Origin: a bacterium SCSIO 12827
GTDB lineage: Bacteria > Pseudomonadota > Alphaproteobacteria > Rhodospirillales > Casp-alpha2
Assembly (NCBI GenBank): GCA_024397995.1
Contig: CP073746.1
Coordinates: forward strand, 434,001 to 498,000
Direction: 5' to 3'
DNA: 64,000 nt
Numbering within the stretch: position 1 is the first letter of the stretch; every line of letters starts with the position of its first letter. Under the pieces are notes generated by a model. It did not search any database and was not told the origin of the DNA. It was given only the letters and a program-made list of their open reading frames with translations. Positions 28,323 through 36,448 of this stretch are shown one piece after another. The position numbers and the translations under genes are program-made.

Positions 28323-28601
28323 ATGCGTGTCGCATTGCCGATCGCGGCGGTTGCCGTGATGCTGTCATTTGTCGCCGCCACCACGGCCGCCCATGCCGCG
28401 GACTGCATGGCCGACCCCAAAGCCGCCATCAAGGCAGCCGAAGGTGAATTCAAGAAGGTGAAGGCAGGCCTGGACAAGGCCGCGTCGCGGGGTTTCAACA
28501 AGAACATCGACAAGGCGAAGATGGCCGCCAAGACACAGGTGAACGACGTCGCCTGCGAAAGCGTGGCTAAGGCCTTGGGCTTTCTCGCGCCGAGCAAATA
28601 A
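28323..28601 (+). CDS. Small secreted helical protein
   Basis: 92 residues: signal peptide (about 1-25, ending AHA-A) and a Lys/Ala-rich helical mature part with two cysteines (AADCMADP near the start, NDVACESV toward the end) that may pair. The ATG at 28323 sits directly before the signal sequence. Function unknown. A perfect 8-bp hairpin follows at 28657. Confidence 0.6.
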   Translation: MRVALPIAAVAVMLSFVAATTAAHAADCMADPKAAIKAAEGEFKKVKAGLDKAASRGFNKNIDKAKMAAKTQVNDVACESVAKALGFLAPSK

Positions 28602-28917
28602 GACCACGCGGCGGCTGTTCCCGCAGGTTGCGTGACCGAAAACGCCGAAACCGAAACGCCGACGGGGGCATGCCTTCGTCGGCGGTCGGTCGCAGCAGCG
28701 CCGAGGCCGATTCGCCCCCTTTTTGCCCGTTTGGTTATCCACAGATCCCGACATAGGCTGTGGAAAACCTGAATCCGCGAATCCTGAAAACGTCAGTTTC
28801 CTGAAAGTTTTATCACGTATCCTTGCGGTTGCGGTGGAGCCGGCATTTTTGCCCGCCAGTTTCACTATCGTTTTGATATCATTCCTGTGCTGGATTTGCC
28901 GCGTCTAAGGGGGCCCG
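28602..28917. other. Gene-free stretch with hairpin and DnaA-box-like sites
   Basis: 316 bp with no gene. It holds a perfect hairpin (CGCCGACG at 28657-28664 and CGTCGGCG at 28677-28684), which lacks a T run and so is not a clear terminator, and two DnaA-box-like nonamers at 28735 and 28759. The AT-richer last 120 bp probably carry the promoter of the FliL-like pair. Confidence 0.5.
28735..28767. promoter_or_regulatory. Inverted pair of DnaA-box-like sites
   Basis: TTATCCACA (28735-28743) matches the DnaA-box consensus exactly. TGTGGAAAA (28759-28767), read on the other strand as TTTTCCACA, differs at one position. The pair is 15 bp apart and inverted. Two sites alone do not make an origin; they may regulate the downstream FliL-like genes or titrate DnaA. 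Confidence 0.4.
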
Positions 28918-29409
28918 ATGGACAAGTTCATGAAAAGCCTGTTGATCGGCGTTGCCGCGTCGATCCTGGTGATCGGCGGCATTGCCGGGATCGGCATCTG
29001 GGTCAGTTCAGAGCCGGGCGCCACCGTATCCGCGACCACAGTCAAGGATGACAAGGTGCATACCGTGCGCATGCGCCCGCAAGCCGTGCAGGTCGGCGGC
29101 TACAGCCTGAAAAGCAAAGAGAAGGCCAGGCAGCTTCTGGTTTCCGTCGGCATGCGGGTGACCGGCGGGCATAACGCGGCCAAGGTGTGCCAACTGATGC
29201 CCCGCCTTGTGTCCTCGCTGAACACGACCTTTGCCAATCTGGTCAATTATTCCGGCGATGCCCAGGACGCGATCCCCAAGAATTTGACCGGCCAGCTGCA
29301 GCAGCGCTTCAACAAGGCGCTGGGGGGGCGGGTGGTCGATGATGTGTTCCTGACCGCCTATCAGGACAAGAAGGACATCCCGCCGACCACCTGTCCGGAC
29401 GCGACCTGA
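28918..29409 (+). CDS. FliL-like single-pass membrane protein, copy 1
   Basis: 163 residues: a short basic start, one membrane helix (about 8-30), then a periplasmic domain. The segment VSVGMRVTGGHNAAKVCQLM, PRLVSSLNTTFANLV, TGQLQQRFNKALGGRVVDDVFLT has the order of the FliL domain (long strand, a helix with a MP motif, a helix with an RFN-ALG core, then a final strand). FliL supports the flagellar stator, but no flagellar genes are near. Paralogous to the next gene. FliL assignment is moderate. Confidence 0.6.
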   Translation: MDKFMKSLLIGVAASILVIGGIAGIGIWVSSEPGATVSATTVKDDKVHTVRMRPQAVQVGGYSLKSKEKARQLLVSVGMRVTGGHNAAKVCQLMPRLVSSLNTTFANLVNYSGDAQDAIPKNLTGQLQQRFNKALGGRVVDDVFLTAYQDKKDIPPTTCPDAT

Positions 29410-29597
29410 TCGCTGTCCGCCGGTGCGCTCAGGATGGGCCGTGTGACACGCGGAACCTAGACTTTTGGTGTGCTTGCCAGCGGGGCTGAGCAAAGTATTC
29501 TCAAGGCCAAGTCGGGTAAATGAATGCCCGCGCGGTCCATCAAAAAAACATATTGAGGGTGCGGCCGAACTTCCGAAGACATTTCGGAGAGGGAAGG

Positions 29598-30086
29598 ATG
29601 CCCGGGTTTATCAAAAGCGTTTTGATCGCCAGCACCGTCGCCGCAGGCACGGTGGGGTCTGTTGCCGCCATCGGCACGGGGTTTGACGTCTCGTTTCCGG
29701 GGGGGACGGAACATGTCGCCGACCGGGGGCCGTCCGTGGGCCGCATGGCGCCGATCGCGGTTCATATCGGCGGCTGGACGCTCAAGAAGAAAAAGAACGA
29801 GGACAAGGTGGTGATCGTGTCGATCACCATCGACGTGCCGAACGGCGACGCGCGGGACGCCGTTTGCCGGCTGATGCCGCGGCTGGTCTCGGCGGTGAAC
29901 GGCGAAGTCTCGCGCAACGTACTGTATCAGGACACATGGAAAGAAGCCCTGACCGGCAGTCTGGGCCAGCGCCTGACGGGGCGATTCAACCGCGCCCTGG
30001 GCCGCACCCTGATCAACGACGTGCGTCTGCAGGCCCATGGCAGCAAGGCCGAGGCCCCGCCGCCGACCTGCGCCGCCGCGGTCTGA
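29598..30086 (+). CDS. FliL-like single-pass membrane protein, copy 2
   Basis: 162 residues from the ATG at 29598, preceded by GGGAAGG. A membrane helix at about 4-24 is followed by a domain aligning with copy 1: IAVHIGGWTLKKKK, VVIVSITIDVPNG, VCRLMPRLVSAVN, LTGSLGQRLTGRFNRALG and a final INDVRL strand. The gap to copy 1 is 188 bp, so a separate promoter is possible. Tandem duplication followed by divergence is likely. Role unknown; it may tune motility or another membrane motor. Confidence 0.6.
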   Translation: MPGFIKSVLIASTVAAGTVGSVAAIGTGFDVSFPGGTEHVADRGPSVGRMAPIAVHIGGWTLKKKKNEDKVVIVSITIDVPNGDARDAVCRLMPRLVSAVNGEVSRNVLYQDTWKEALTGSLGQRLTGRFNRALGRTLINDVRLQAHGSKAEAPPPTCAAAV

Positions 30087-30091
30087 CCTCA

Positions 30092-30979
30092 TCAGCCGTG
30101 GCCTTCCAGCAGCCCTCGCTGCGCCGCCAAGGCGTCACCAATATGCTCCATGAAGGCGCGCACGCGCTGTGTGTTGCGCAGGTCCGCATGGGTCAGCAGC
30201 CATAGCGCCGATTGCGCGTCATCGATCGGCTTCGTGACCCGTTCCAGGGCGGTCTCGGGATCGGCCATGAAGCAGGGCAGCAGGGCCAGTCCCATGCCCT
30301 GGATCGCCCCGGTCATCAGCGTCAGCAGATTGTTGGAACGCAGGGCCACGGGGGCTTCTCCGTATTCCCGCGCGACCCATTGCGCCGCGGCCAGATGGCT
30401 CAGTGAATCGTCGAAGGCCAGCCAGGGCCGGGTTGCCAGGGCTTTCTGTCCGCGGCCCTTGGGCGCCTGTCCCCGGGCCGCATAGACGGCAAAGGCCAAG
30501 GCGGAGACCCGGCGGCCGACCAGGGTGTCGGGCGGAGCGTTGGTCGGGCGCAGGGCGACATCGGCCTGGCGTTTCGACAGGTTGAAGAACTGGTTGTCTA
30601 GAATGACGCTCAACGCGATGCCCGGGAAGGCCGCCTGGAACGCGGCCAGGGGCGGGCCGAGCAGACAGGTCGCGAGATCATCTGTGGTGGTTACGCTCAG
30701 GGGGCCGCTTAGACGCAGGTCGCGGCCGGTCACCCGCCGTTCCATGGCATCGATCTCGGCATCGACCCGCTCCGTCGCGTCGCGCATCTCGGCACCGGCC
30801 AGAGTCAGGGCATAGCCCTCGCGGTGGCGTTCGAACAGGCGCACGCCCAATCGATCCTCCAAGGCCTCGATGCGGCGGAACGCCGTCGAATGATTGACGC
30901 CCAGCGCCTTCGCCGCCCCCGACAGGCTGCCGGTCCGGGCGACGGCCAGGAAGAACCGCAGGTCGTCCCAATCGCGCAT
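30092..30979 (-). CDS. LysR-family transcriptional regulator
   Basis: 295 residues from MRDWDDLRFF, the usual start of this subgroup; starts at 31006 or 31027 are possible. The winged helix-turn-helix lies at about 5-62 (SLSGAAKALGVNHSTAFRRIEALEDRLG) and the effector-binding domain follows (periplasmic-binding-protein-like, about 90-290). Divergent from a DoxX gene with an inverted repeat between, so it probably controls that gene. Ligand unknown. Confidence 0.9.
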   Translation of the reverse strand: MRDWDDLRFFLAVARTGSLSGAAKALGVNHSTAFRRIEALEDRLGVRLFERHREGYALTLAGAEMRDATERVDAEIDAMERRVTGRDLRLSGPLSVTTTDDLATCLLGPPLAAFQAAFPGIALSVILDNQFFNLSKRQADVALRPTNAPPDTLVGRRVSALAFAVYAARGQAPKGRGQKALATRPWLAFDDSLSHLAAAQWVAREYGEAPVALRSNNLLTLMTGAIQGMGLALLPCFMADPETALERVTKPIDDAQSALWLLTHADLRNTQRVRAFMEHIGDALAAQRGLLEGHG

Positions 30980-31010
30980 GGGCGAAGCTTGGGCATAATT
31001 TTGCATTTTT

Positions 31011-31046
31011 GCAAATAAGATTGGCAATTTATGAGAATTTATTTGC
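31011..31046. promoter_or_regulatory. Inverted repeat in LysR/DoxX intergenic region
   Basis: GCAAATAA (31011-31018) and TTATTTGC (31039-31046) are perfect 8-bp arms 20 bp apart. A smaller dyad (TTTGCA...TGCAAA) lies just left of it at about 31000-31014. Position between the divergent genes makes a LysR operator likely, though the spacing is longer than the classical T-N11-A box. Confidence 0.45.
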
Positions 31047-31148
31047 GCTTAAGCAAGTCATAGGGTTCCGCCACCGACACGGCGATGGGGCCGTGTCCCC
31101 AGACAAAAACCACCGAACCCTTAACTGAATTGACCAGGAGTCATTCCG

Positions 31149-31580
31149 ATGATCGACCAGAAAACCGCCCCCTATGCCGCCCTGCTGCTTCGTGTCTCGC
31201 TCGGCGTCATGTTCATCGCCCACAGTCTGTATCTCAAAGTCGTGGTGTTCACCATTCCGGGCACCGTGCAGTTCTTCGAAAGCCTGGGCCTGCCCGGCTT
31301 CACCGCCTACGCCACCATCGCGGCCGAAAGCCTGGGCGGGATCGCCCTGATCCTGGGCATCCAGACCCGCGTCGTGGCGCTGGCCCTGGTGCCGGTCCTG
31401 GCCGGGGCGTTGTGGGTCCATGCCGGCAACGGCTGGCTGTTCACCGCCCAGGGCGGCGGCTGGGAATACCCCCTGTTCCTAACCGTGGCCGCCCTGGTCC
31501 AGGCCATGATCGGCGACGGTGCCCTGGCCCTGGCCAAGAGCCCGAGCCTGGAGCGGATCAAACAGTTGGTGGCGGCGTAA
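31149..31580 (+). CDS. DoxX family membrane protein
   Basis: 143 residues with four hydrophobic segments. The pattern YAALLLRVSLGVMFIAHSLY at the start, then FFESLGLPG and AAESLGGIALILG, matches DoxX/DoxD-type four-helix membrane proteins, some of which act as quinone-linked oxidoreductase subunits or in stress responses. Preceded by the ribosome site AGGAG and followed by a strong terminator, so monocistronic. Exact role unknown. Confidence 0.85.
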   Translation: MIDQKTAPYAALLLRVSLGVMFIAHSLYLKVVVFTIPGTVQFFESLGLPGFTAYATIAAESLGGIALILGIQTRVVALALVPVLAGALWVHAGNGWLFTAQGGGWEYPLFLTVAALVQAMIGDGALALAKSPSLERIKQLVAA

Positions 31581-31608
31581 TCCCCATCCATATCCGCCCC
31601 CCAACGGG

Positions 31609-31638
31609 AAAGGCCCGGCAGCGATGCCGGGCCTTTTT
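31609..31638 (+). terminator. Rho-independent terminator after DoxX gene
   Basis: Perfect 12-bp stem AAAGGCCCGGCA / TGCCGGGCCTTT with a GCGA loop and a T run. The A-rich left side would let it act from both directions, also serving the convergent glycosyltransferase gene. Confidence 0.9.
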
Positions 31639-31654
31639 CCGGTGTGCTGGGGGC

Positions 31655-32266
31655 TCAGATTTTGCGGCGGGCGAAGGACGGGCCGTCGTCGACGTCTTCC
31701 AGTTCATCGATCAGGGCAATGCGAAGGCCTGCGAGATTGGCCCGGCTGTCGGCCAGGGCATGGGATGTCGACCAACGCACGCCGCCGAAGGGGTCGCTGA
31801 AGTGCGGCCGGCGTCGCAGGCCGACCAGCCAATAACCGCCGTCGGGGGCGGGGCCGAACACGGCGTCGTGGTTGCCCAGAAGTTTGAACGCGCGGGCGAT
31901 CATCTTGGATTGGATGCCCGGAATGTCCGACCCGATCAGCACCACCGGCCCCGGCGGCAGCAGCGCCATGACCCGCGCCATGCGGGCACCCAGGTCCCCG
32001 CCGCCTTGGCTAAGGAAGGACCGGCATCCCGGCGCGGCGGCATGCCACAGACCCCGGTCGAAAATGCTTTGGTCCGGCGACACGGCCAGCCAGCAGCGCC
32101 AGCGCCGGTCCCGGCCCAGGCGTCGCGTCAATCCTGCCAGCATGCCCCGGTAGAAGGCCCAGGCACCGACGCCGCCGATATGCCGCGCCAGGCGTGTCTT
32201 CACGCGGCCCAGGCGCGGCGCCTTGGCGAAGATGACCAGATGGTTCTGCAGGGGGCGGGTTCTCAC
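31655..32266 (-). CDS. TIGR04282-type glycosyltransferase (DUF2064)
   Basis: 203 residues from a GTG at 32266 whose bases overlap the stop of the upstream gene (GTGA), so the two are co-translated. The N-terminus VIFAKAPRLGRVKTRLA is the nucleotide-binding signature of this family, followed by GDLGARMARVM, VLIGSDIPGI and DAVFGPAPDGGYWLVGL. These proteins are MobA-like transferases usually paired with a TIGR04283 glycosyltransferase, as here, and are linked by name to arsenosugar synthesis; activity is not proven in general. Confidence 0.85.
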   Translation of the reverse strand: MRTRPLQNHLVIFAKAPRLGRVKTRLARHIGGVGAWAFYRGMLAGLTRRLGRDRRWRCWLAVSPDQSIFDRGLWHAAAPGCRSFLSQGGGDLGARMARVMALLPPGPVVLIGSDIPGIQSKMIARAFKLLGNHDAVFGPAPDGGYWLVGLRRRPHFSDPFGGVRWSTSHALADSRANLAGLRIALIDELEDVDDGPSFARRKI

Positions 32267-33043
32267 TTGTACAACGGCGCGATCCAGCGCGGCGGTAGGC
32301 CCGCATAGTACAGGCCGAGGCACAACAGATTGCGCAGCGGACGCAGCCACCAACCGTTCCTGCGGTAGCGCACGGCCGAGGTCGTGACGGCGGAAGGCAG
32401 GGGGTCAGGCGTCTGTTGCCGATGCGGCGCACCAAATCCACATCCTCCATCAACGGCAGGGGATTGTAGCCCTTGAGGAAGTCGTAGAACGGTCGGGAAA
32501 TCACAAGCCCCTGGTCGCCGTAAGGCAGGCCCAGATGCCTGGCCCGCCAGTTGGCCAAATCTTCGACCCGCCGTGCCTGGGGGCCGGGTCATCCAGGATT
32601 AATTGGAAGTATCCGGCACGGAAATGATTGTCCCGGTTGCCGGTGAAGCCGCGCAGGATGATCTGCCAGCCGCGTTGCAGGGCGCTGTCCGCGTGCAGGA
32701 ACAATAACCAAGGGGCCGTTGCCGCCGCCGCCCCCGCGGCCAACTGCGACCCCCGCCCCCGGGGGGCCGCGATGACTTTGGCGTCGAAGGCGCGGGCAAT
32801 ACGCTGGGTTCCATCGGTCGATCCGCCGTCGGCGACGATAACCTCGAAATCGATGCCGCCGCCGGACAGACTGTCCAGGGCGCGGCCCAAATCCGTGGCC
32901 GCGTTCAAGGTCGGGATGATGATGCTGAGGGTCGGCGGCACGGCGCTGCGTTCGGCGAGGGGCGGGGCGTCCGGTGCCTCGTCGGCCGGGTTGTCCAGGG
33001 TCGAATCTTCTGTCGGTTGGTGATCGGGGGGCAGATCGCTCAC
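32263..33043 (-). pseudogene. TIGR04283-type family 2 glycosyltransferase, interrupted by two frameshifts
   Basis: Starts at a GTG (33043; GGAG upstream). The N-terminal part is normal: LSIIIPTLNAATDLGRALDS, VIVADGGSTDGT and LFLHADSALQ. Two frame changes break it. After DDPAP, near 32585, a run of five C needs one more C to continue into RVEDLANWRARHLGLPYGDQ. After RRLTP, near 32404, another five-C run needs one more base to continue into a tail ending NLLCLGLYYAGLPPRW and the stop at 32263. Repairing both restores a complete protein of the usual size. Both lesions are single missing bases in C runs, so sequencing error is as likely as true inactivation. Confidence 0.85.
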
Positions 33044-33110
33044 GGCATTTGGCTCCGATGGCGGCGCGTCATCGGCGGGGGCTCATGACAGGCGACGGAA
33101 AGGCCCGGTG

Positions 33111-33233
33111 TCAGCGCCGGGGGCGCTGCTGCGGGCGATTGCGCACGGGGATCGGCACGGGGGCCGGCGGCGGGGCCAGCAGTTCGGCCAAGCCGTCGAG
33201 GATGCCGTCGATGATTTCCTTGATCTTGCTCAT
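33111..33233 (-). CDS. Possible 40-residue microprotein
   Basis: A short minus-strand frame starting MSKIKEIIDGILDGLAELLA then a Pro-rich, basic tail ending RPQQRPRR. The first half is an ideal amphipathic helix. It lies 67 bases upstream of the glycosyltransferase start on the same strand. No strong ribosome site is seen (only GGGTAC), so expression is uncertain. Confidence 0.4.
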   Translation of the reverse strand: MSKIKEIIDGILDGLAELLAPPPAPVPIPVRNRPQQRPRR

Positions 33234-33389
33234 GTACCCATGCCCAGACCATGTTTCTCCGCAGCAGGCCGGAAAACGCCGGCCCGTAACCTTAACGAAA
33301 CTCTAACAAACCGCGGCGGCGCTGTCACCGGGACTCTTGTCCAGGTGTGCGGGGCGACGGTCTGCCGTGTGGGAAGGGAGGCCGGCGGT

Positions 33390-33611
33390 TTAGCGCCGGG
33401 TGATGGTGATCGGGCGGCCTTGCTGATGATAGATGAGCCCATGGGGAGGGGATTTCTGGTCATCCTCCTCGCAACGATATTGCGAAGCTTCGGCCGCGTT
33501 GGGGGCGTCCGGAACATTCAGGGTGATCAGCTTGCGGGCTTCTTCACTGCTCGAGGCCTTGACCCAGAACGAATCACCGTCAGCGACGGGATAGATGTGG
33601 AAATTGGGCAA
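33390..33611 (-). CDS. Small hypothetical protein
   Basis: 73 residues from a TTG at 33611 chosen because AAGGAG lies 6 bases upstream; an ATG at 33641 would add 10 residues. It reads MPNFHIYPVADGDSFWVKAS, then SSEEARKLITLNVPDAP and a polar tail. The strand-then-EAR helix layout resembles the small protein at 19245-19451. Cytoplasmic, function unknown. Confidence 0.55.
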   Translation of the reverse strand: MPNFHIYPVADGDSFWVKASSSEEARKLITLNVPDAPNAAEASQYRCEEDDQKSPPHGLIYHQQGRPITITRR

Positions 33612-33756
33612 TGTGGTCTCCTTGCTGCCGATGGCAAGCATATAGGAATTAGGGGGCGCAAGCGAGGGAACTCGGCGGCCTTCCGGTGATATGCGGTGCA
33701 GTCATCATCACTTCAAATGTTCTTGTATTGTTCTAATATCGCGATATCCTTGTTCC

Positions 33757-34845
33757 ATGTCCGCATCTCTTAAATTCGGCGGGGCCACGAAGGGGCGGGG
33801 CGCCGTTTCAAACCAGGACGGCCGCTTCGAGCGCCTGACGCGGGAGGCCGTGGACGACGGATGGTGTGATGACGACGACCTGCCGCCGCTGCGCACCCAG
33901 GTCCTTCCCGACACGGCGCGCAAGGTGATCGCGCGCAACACGTCGCCCGACATTCCCTTCGACCGTTCGCTCAATCCGTACCGGGGGTGCGAACACGGCT
34001 GTGTCTACTGTTTCGCGCGGCCGAGCCATGCCTATCTGGGGCTGTCGCCGGGGCTTGATTTCGAAACCAAGCTGTTCGCCAAGCATGACGCGGCGGAATT
34101 ACTGCGCCGCGAACTGGCGGTCAGGTCCTACCGCTGCCAGACCTTGCAGCTGGGGGCCAATACGGACCCCTATCAGCCAATCGAACGGCGGCACGGTATT
34201 ACCCGCGAGGTGCTTGAGGTTCTGGCCGCCTGCGATCATCCCGTGTTGATCACCACCAAGTCGGATCTGGTGTTGCGCGATCTCGACATCCTGGCGCCCA
34301 TGGCGGCGAAGGGCCTGGCGTCGGTTGCGGTTTCCGTGACGACCCTGGACCGGGGGTTGGCGCGGCGGCTTGAACCCCGGGCGCCGACGGCGGCCAAGCG
34401 TCTTCGCGCCATCGCCGGTCTGGCCGGGGCCGGCGTTCCCGTGACGGTGCTGGCAGCACCCATGATTCCGGCCCTCAACGACATGGAACTGGACGCCATC
34501 ATTGCCGAAGCCGCCGCCGCCGGGGCGACGGCGGCGGGCTATGTTCTGCTGCGTTTGCCGGGCGAAGTCGCAGGGTTGTTCCGGGAATGGCTGGAAGCCC
34601 ATTACCCGGACCGGGCGGAGCGGGTTTTGAACCGTCTCAAGGCCAGCCGCGGGGGTGCGCTATATCGCGCCGAATGGGGCGCCCGTCATACCGGCACGGG
34701 GATCGAGGCGCAGTTGCTTGCCGCCCGCTTCAAGGCGGCGCTGAAGCGGGCGGGGCTTGACCGGGCGCGGTCCGGCAGCCGCCCGCTGCGCACGGACCTG
34801 TTCCGCCCGCCGGTGCCGCCGTCGGCGCAGATGTCTCTGTTTTAG
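33757..34845 (+). CDS. Radical SAM protein, PA0069 / SplB-like family
   Basis: 362 residues from the ATG at 33757 (MSASLKFGG). The radical SAM cluster motif is C-x3-C-x2-C (CEHGCVYCFARPSH), after SLNPYRGC. Downstream are LGANTDPYQPIE and LITTKSDLVLRD, as in the PA0069-type radical SAM proteins related to spore photoproduct lyase. The substrate of this family is unknown. No biosynthetic partner is adjacent. Confidence 0.88.
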   Translation: MSASLKFGGATKGRGAVSNQDGRFERLTREAVDDGWCDDDDLPPLRTQVLPDTARKVIARNTSPDIPFDRSLNPYRGCEHGCVYCFARPSHAYLGLSPGLDFETKLFAKHDAAELLRRELAVRSYRCQTLQLGANTDPYQPIERRHGITREVLEVLAACDHPVLITTKSDLVLRDLDILAPMAAKGLASVAVSVTTLDRGLARRLEPRAPTAAKRLRAIAGLAGAGVPVTVLAAPMIPALNDMELDAIIAEAAAAGATAAGYVLLRLPGEVAGLFREWLEAHYPDRAERVLNRLKASRGGALYRAEWGARHTGTGIEAQLLAARFKAALKRAGLDRARSGSRPLRTDLFRPPVPPSAQMSLF

Positions 34846-34903
34846 GGGCGGTCTCTCACAATCACCATGTGGAGCGATGCCGGGGAAATGCTACCCTGTG
34901 TCC

Positions 34904-36436
34904 ATGGATCCCCAGGCAACCCCGAAAGAGCTTCCGGAAAAGATCGCCGAGATCGGCGCCGCTGCCGTCGACGCGGTGGCCGAGGTCACGGAAAAGGCCA
35001 TGACCGCGTCGGACGCGGCCCACGGCAATGACCTGACCGGCATCGCCCTCGTCGTTCTGGCGGCGCTGTTATGCGGCATGCTGATGACCCGCCTGCGCCA
35101 GCCGGCCATCGTCGGCTACATCCTGGCCGGTGTCATCCTGGGGCCGTCGGGGCTCAGCGTGGTCAAGGACCAGGGTTCCCTCGAACTGCTCGCGGAAATG
35201 GGCGTGCTGCTGCTGTTGTTCCTGGTTGGGCTGGAACTGTCCCTGCGATCGTTCCGTCGCATGTGGCGGCTGGCCGTGTTCACGGTGGCGTTCCAGATCA
35301 CCGCCTCCGTCGCGGTGACCTTGCTGTGTTCACAGATTTTCGACTGGTCCATGCCGCTTTCCGTGCTGCTGGGGTTCGTGGTTGCCCTGTCGTCGACGGC
35401 GGTGGTGGTCAAGATGCTGGAAGATCTGGGTGAGTTGCGCACCCGCACGGGACGGGTCACGGTCGGCATCCTGATCGCCCAGGATTTGGCCGTGGTGCCC
35501 ATGCTGTTATGGGTGGGGGCCATGCAGGGCGGGCAATTCGAATGGATCACGATCCCCAAGATCGTGCTGTCCATCGGTTTCCTGGCCTGGCTGATCTGGT
35601 ATCTGTCGCGCGGGCGCAAGGTCGTCCTGCCGTTTACCGACCGCATCCTGCCCAATGTCGACCTGCGCCCCCTGGCGGCGCTGACCTTCTGTTTCGGCTG
35701 TGCATCGATCGCCGGCGTCATGGGTCTGTCGGCGGCCTACGGCGCCTTCATCGCCGGGCTGATCGTCGGCAACTCGACCCTGCGCCATCCCATCACGGAA
35801 ACGGTGGTGCCGATCCAGAGTATCCTGATGATGGTGTTTTTCCTGTCCATCGGGCTGCTGCTGGACATGAGCTATATCTGGGACAACCTGGGCCGGGTGC
35901 TGTTGCTGTTCTTCCTGGTCAGCGTGTTCAAGACCGTGATCAACGTGGGCTTCCTGCGCGCCCTGGGTCAGCCTTGGGACCGGGCCTTTCTGTCCGGGGT
36001 CTTGCTGGCGCAGATCGGCGAATTCTCGTTCCTGTTGTCCGTGGTCGGGGTGTCCGCCGGCGTGCTGAACGCCGATGACTCCCGGCTGGTCGTCTCGGTC
36101 ACGGTGATGTCGCTGGCCCTGTCGCCGCTGTGGGTCGTCACGGCGCGGCGCATTCAGGCCATCGCCCACGAAGGCGTTGCGTCGGGTGGCGAACTGGTCC
36201 GCCTGGTCTATGCGCCGGAGACGGAAATTCTCACGGAAACCTTCGGCACTGCGCGTTCGCGATCCATGCGCCAATTGCGCAAGGGGGCGTTGCTGTTGCG
36301 CCGGGCCCGCTTGCGCCGGTCGCGACGCAAGAAGGCGGCGGCGCCCGCCGTCCCAGAGGCGGACACGGCCCCGCCCGCGGATAAACCAAAACCCGAGCCG
36401 CAAACCAAATCCAAACAAAAGTCGAAGGACGACTGA
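34904..36436 (+). CDS. Monovalent cation:proton antiporter, CPA2 (KefB-like)
   Basis: About 510 residues from MDPQATPKEL; starts at 34877 or 34898 are possible. After a charged N-terminus there are 12 or so membrane segments with the CPA2 pattern: QPAIVGYILAGVILGPSGL, LLLFLVGLELSLRSF, VALSSTAVVVKMLEDLGE and LSAAYGAFIAGLIVGNS. The C-terminal tail is cytoplasmic and very basic (RRARLRRSRRKK) then Pro/Lys-rich; no TrkA-N domain is present. Expected to exchange K+ or Na+ for H+ at the inner membrane. Only 12 bases separate it from rnhB. Confidence 0.88.
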   Translation: MDPQATPKELPEKIAEIGAAAVDAVAEVTEKAMTASDAAHGNDLTGIALVVLAALLCGMLMTRLRQPAIVGYILAGVILGPSGLSVVKDQGSLELLAEMGVLLLLFLVGLELSLRSFRRMWRLAVFTVAFQITASVAVTLLCSQIFDWSMPLSVLLGFVVALSSTAVVVKMLEDLGELRTRTGRVTVGILIAQDLAVVPMLLWVGAMQGGQFEWITIPKIVLSIGFLAWLIWYLSRGRKVVLPFTDRILPNVDLRPLAALTFCFGCASIAGVMGLSAAYGAFIAGLIVGNSTLRHPITETVVPIQSILMMVFFLSIGLLLDMSYIWDNLGRVLLLFFLVSVFKTVINVGFLRALGQPWDRAFLSGVLLAQIGEFSFLLSVVGVSAGVLNADDSRLVVSVTVMSLALSPLWVVTARRIQAIAHEGVASGGELVRLVYAPETEILTETFGTARSRSMRQLRKGALLLRRARLRRSRRKKAAAPAVPEADTAPPADKPKPEPQTKSKQKSKDD

Positions 36437-36448
36437 CGGTGTGCCGCC

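Noticed and set aside
28657-28684. Rho-independent terminator
   Set aside because: The 8-bp stem is perfect but no T run follows.
28735-28767. Chromosome origin of replication
   Set aside because: Only two DnaA boxes, no AT-rich unwinding element or typical origin neighbours (hemE, dnaA, parAB, gidA).
32263-33043. Programmed frameshifting in the glycosyltransferase
   Set aside because: Two separate +1/-2-type changes in plain C runs without slippery heptamers or clear stimulatory structure are better explained by base loss or sequencing error.
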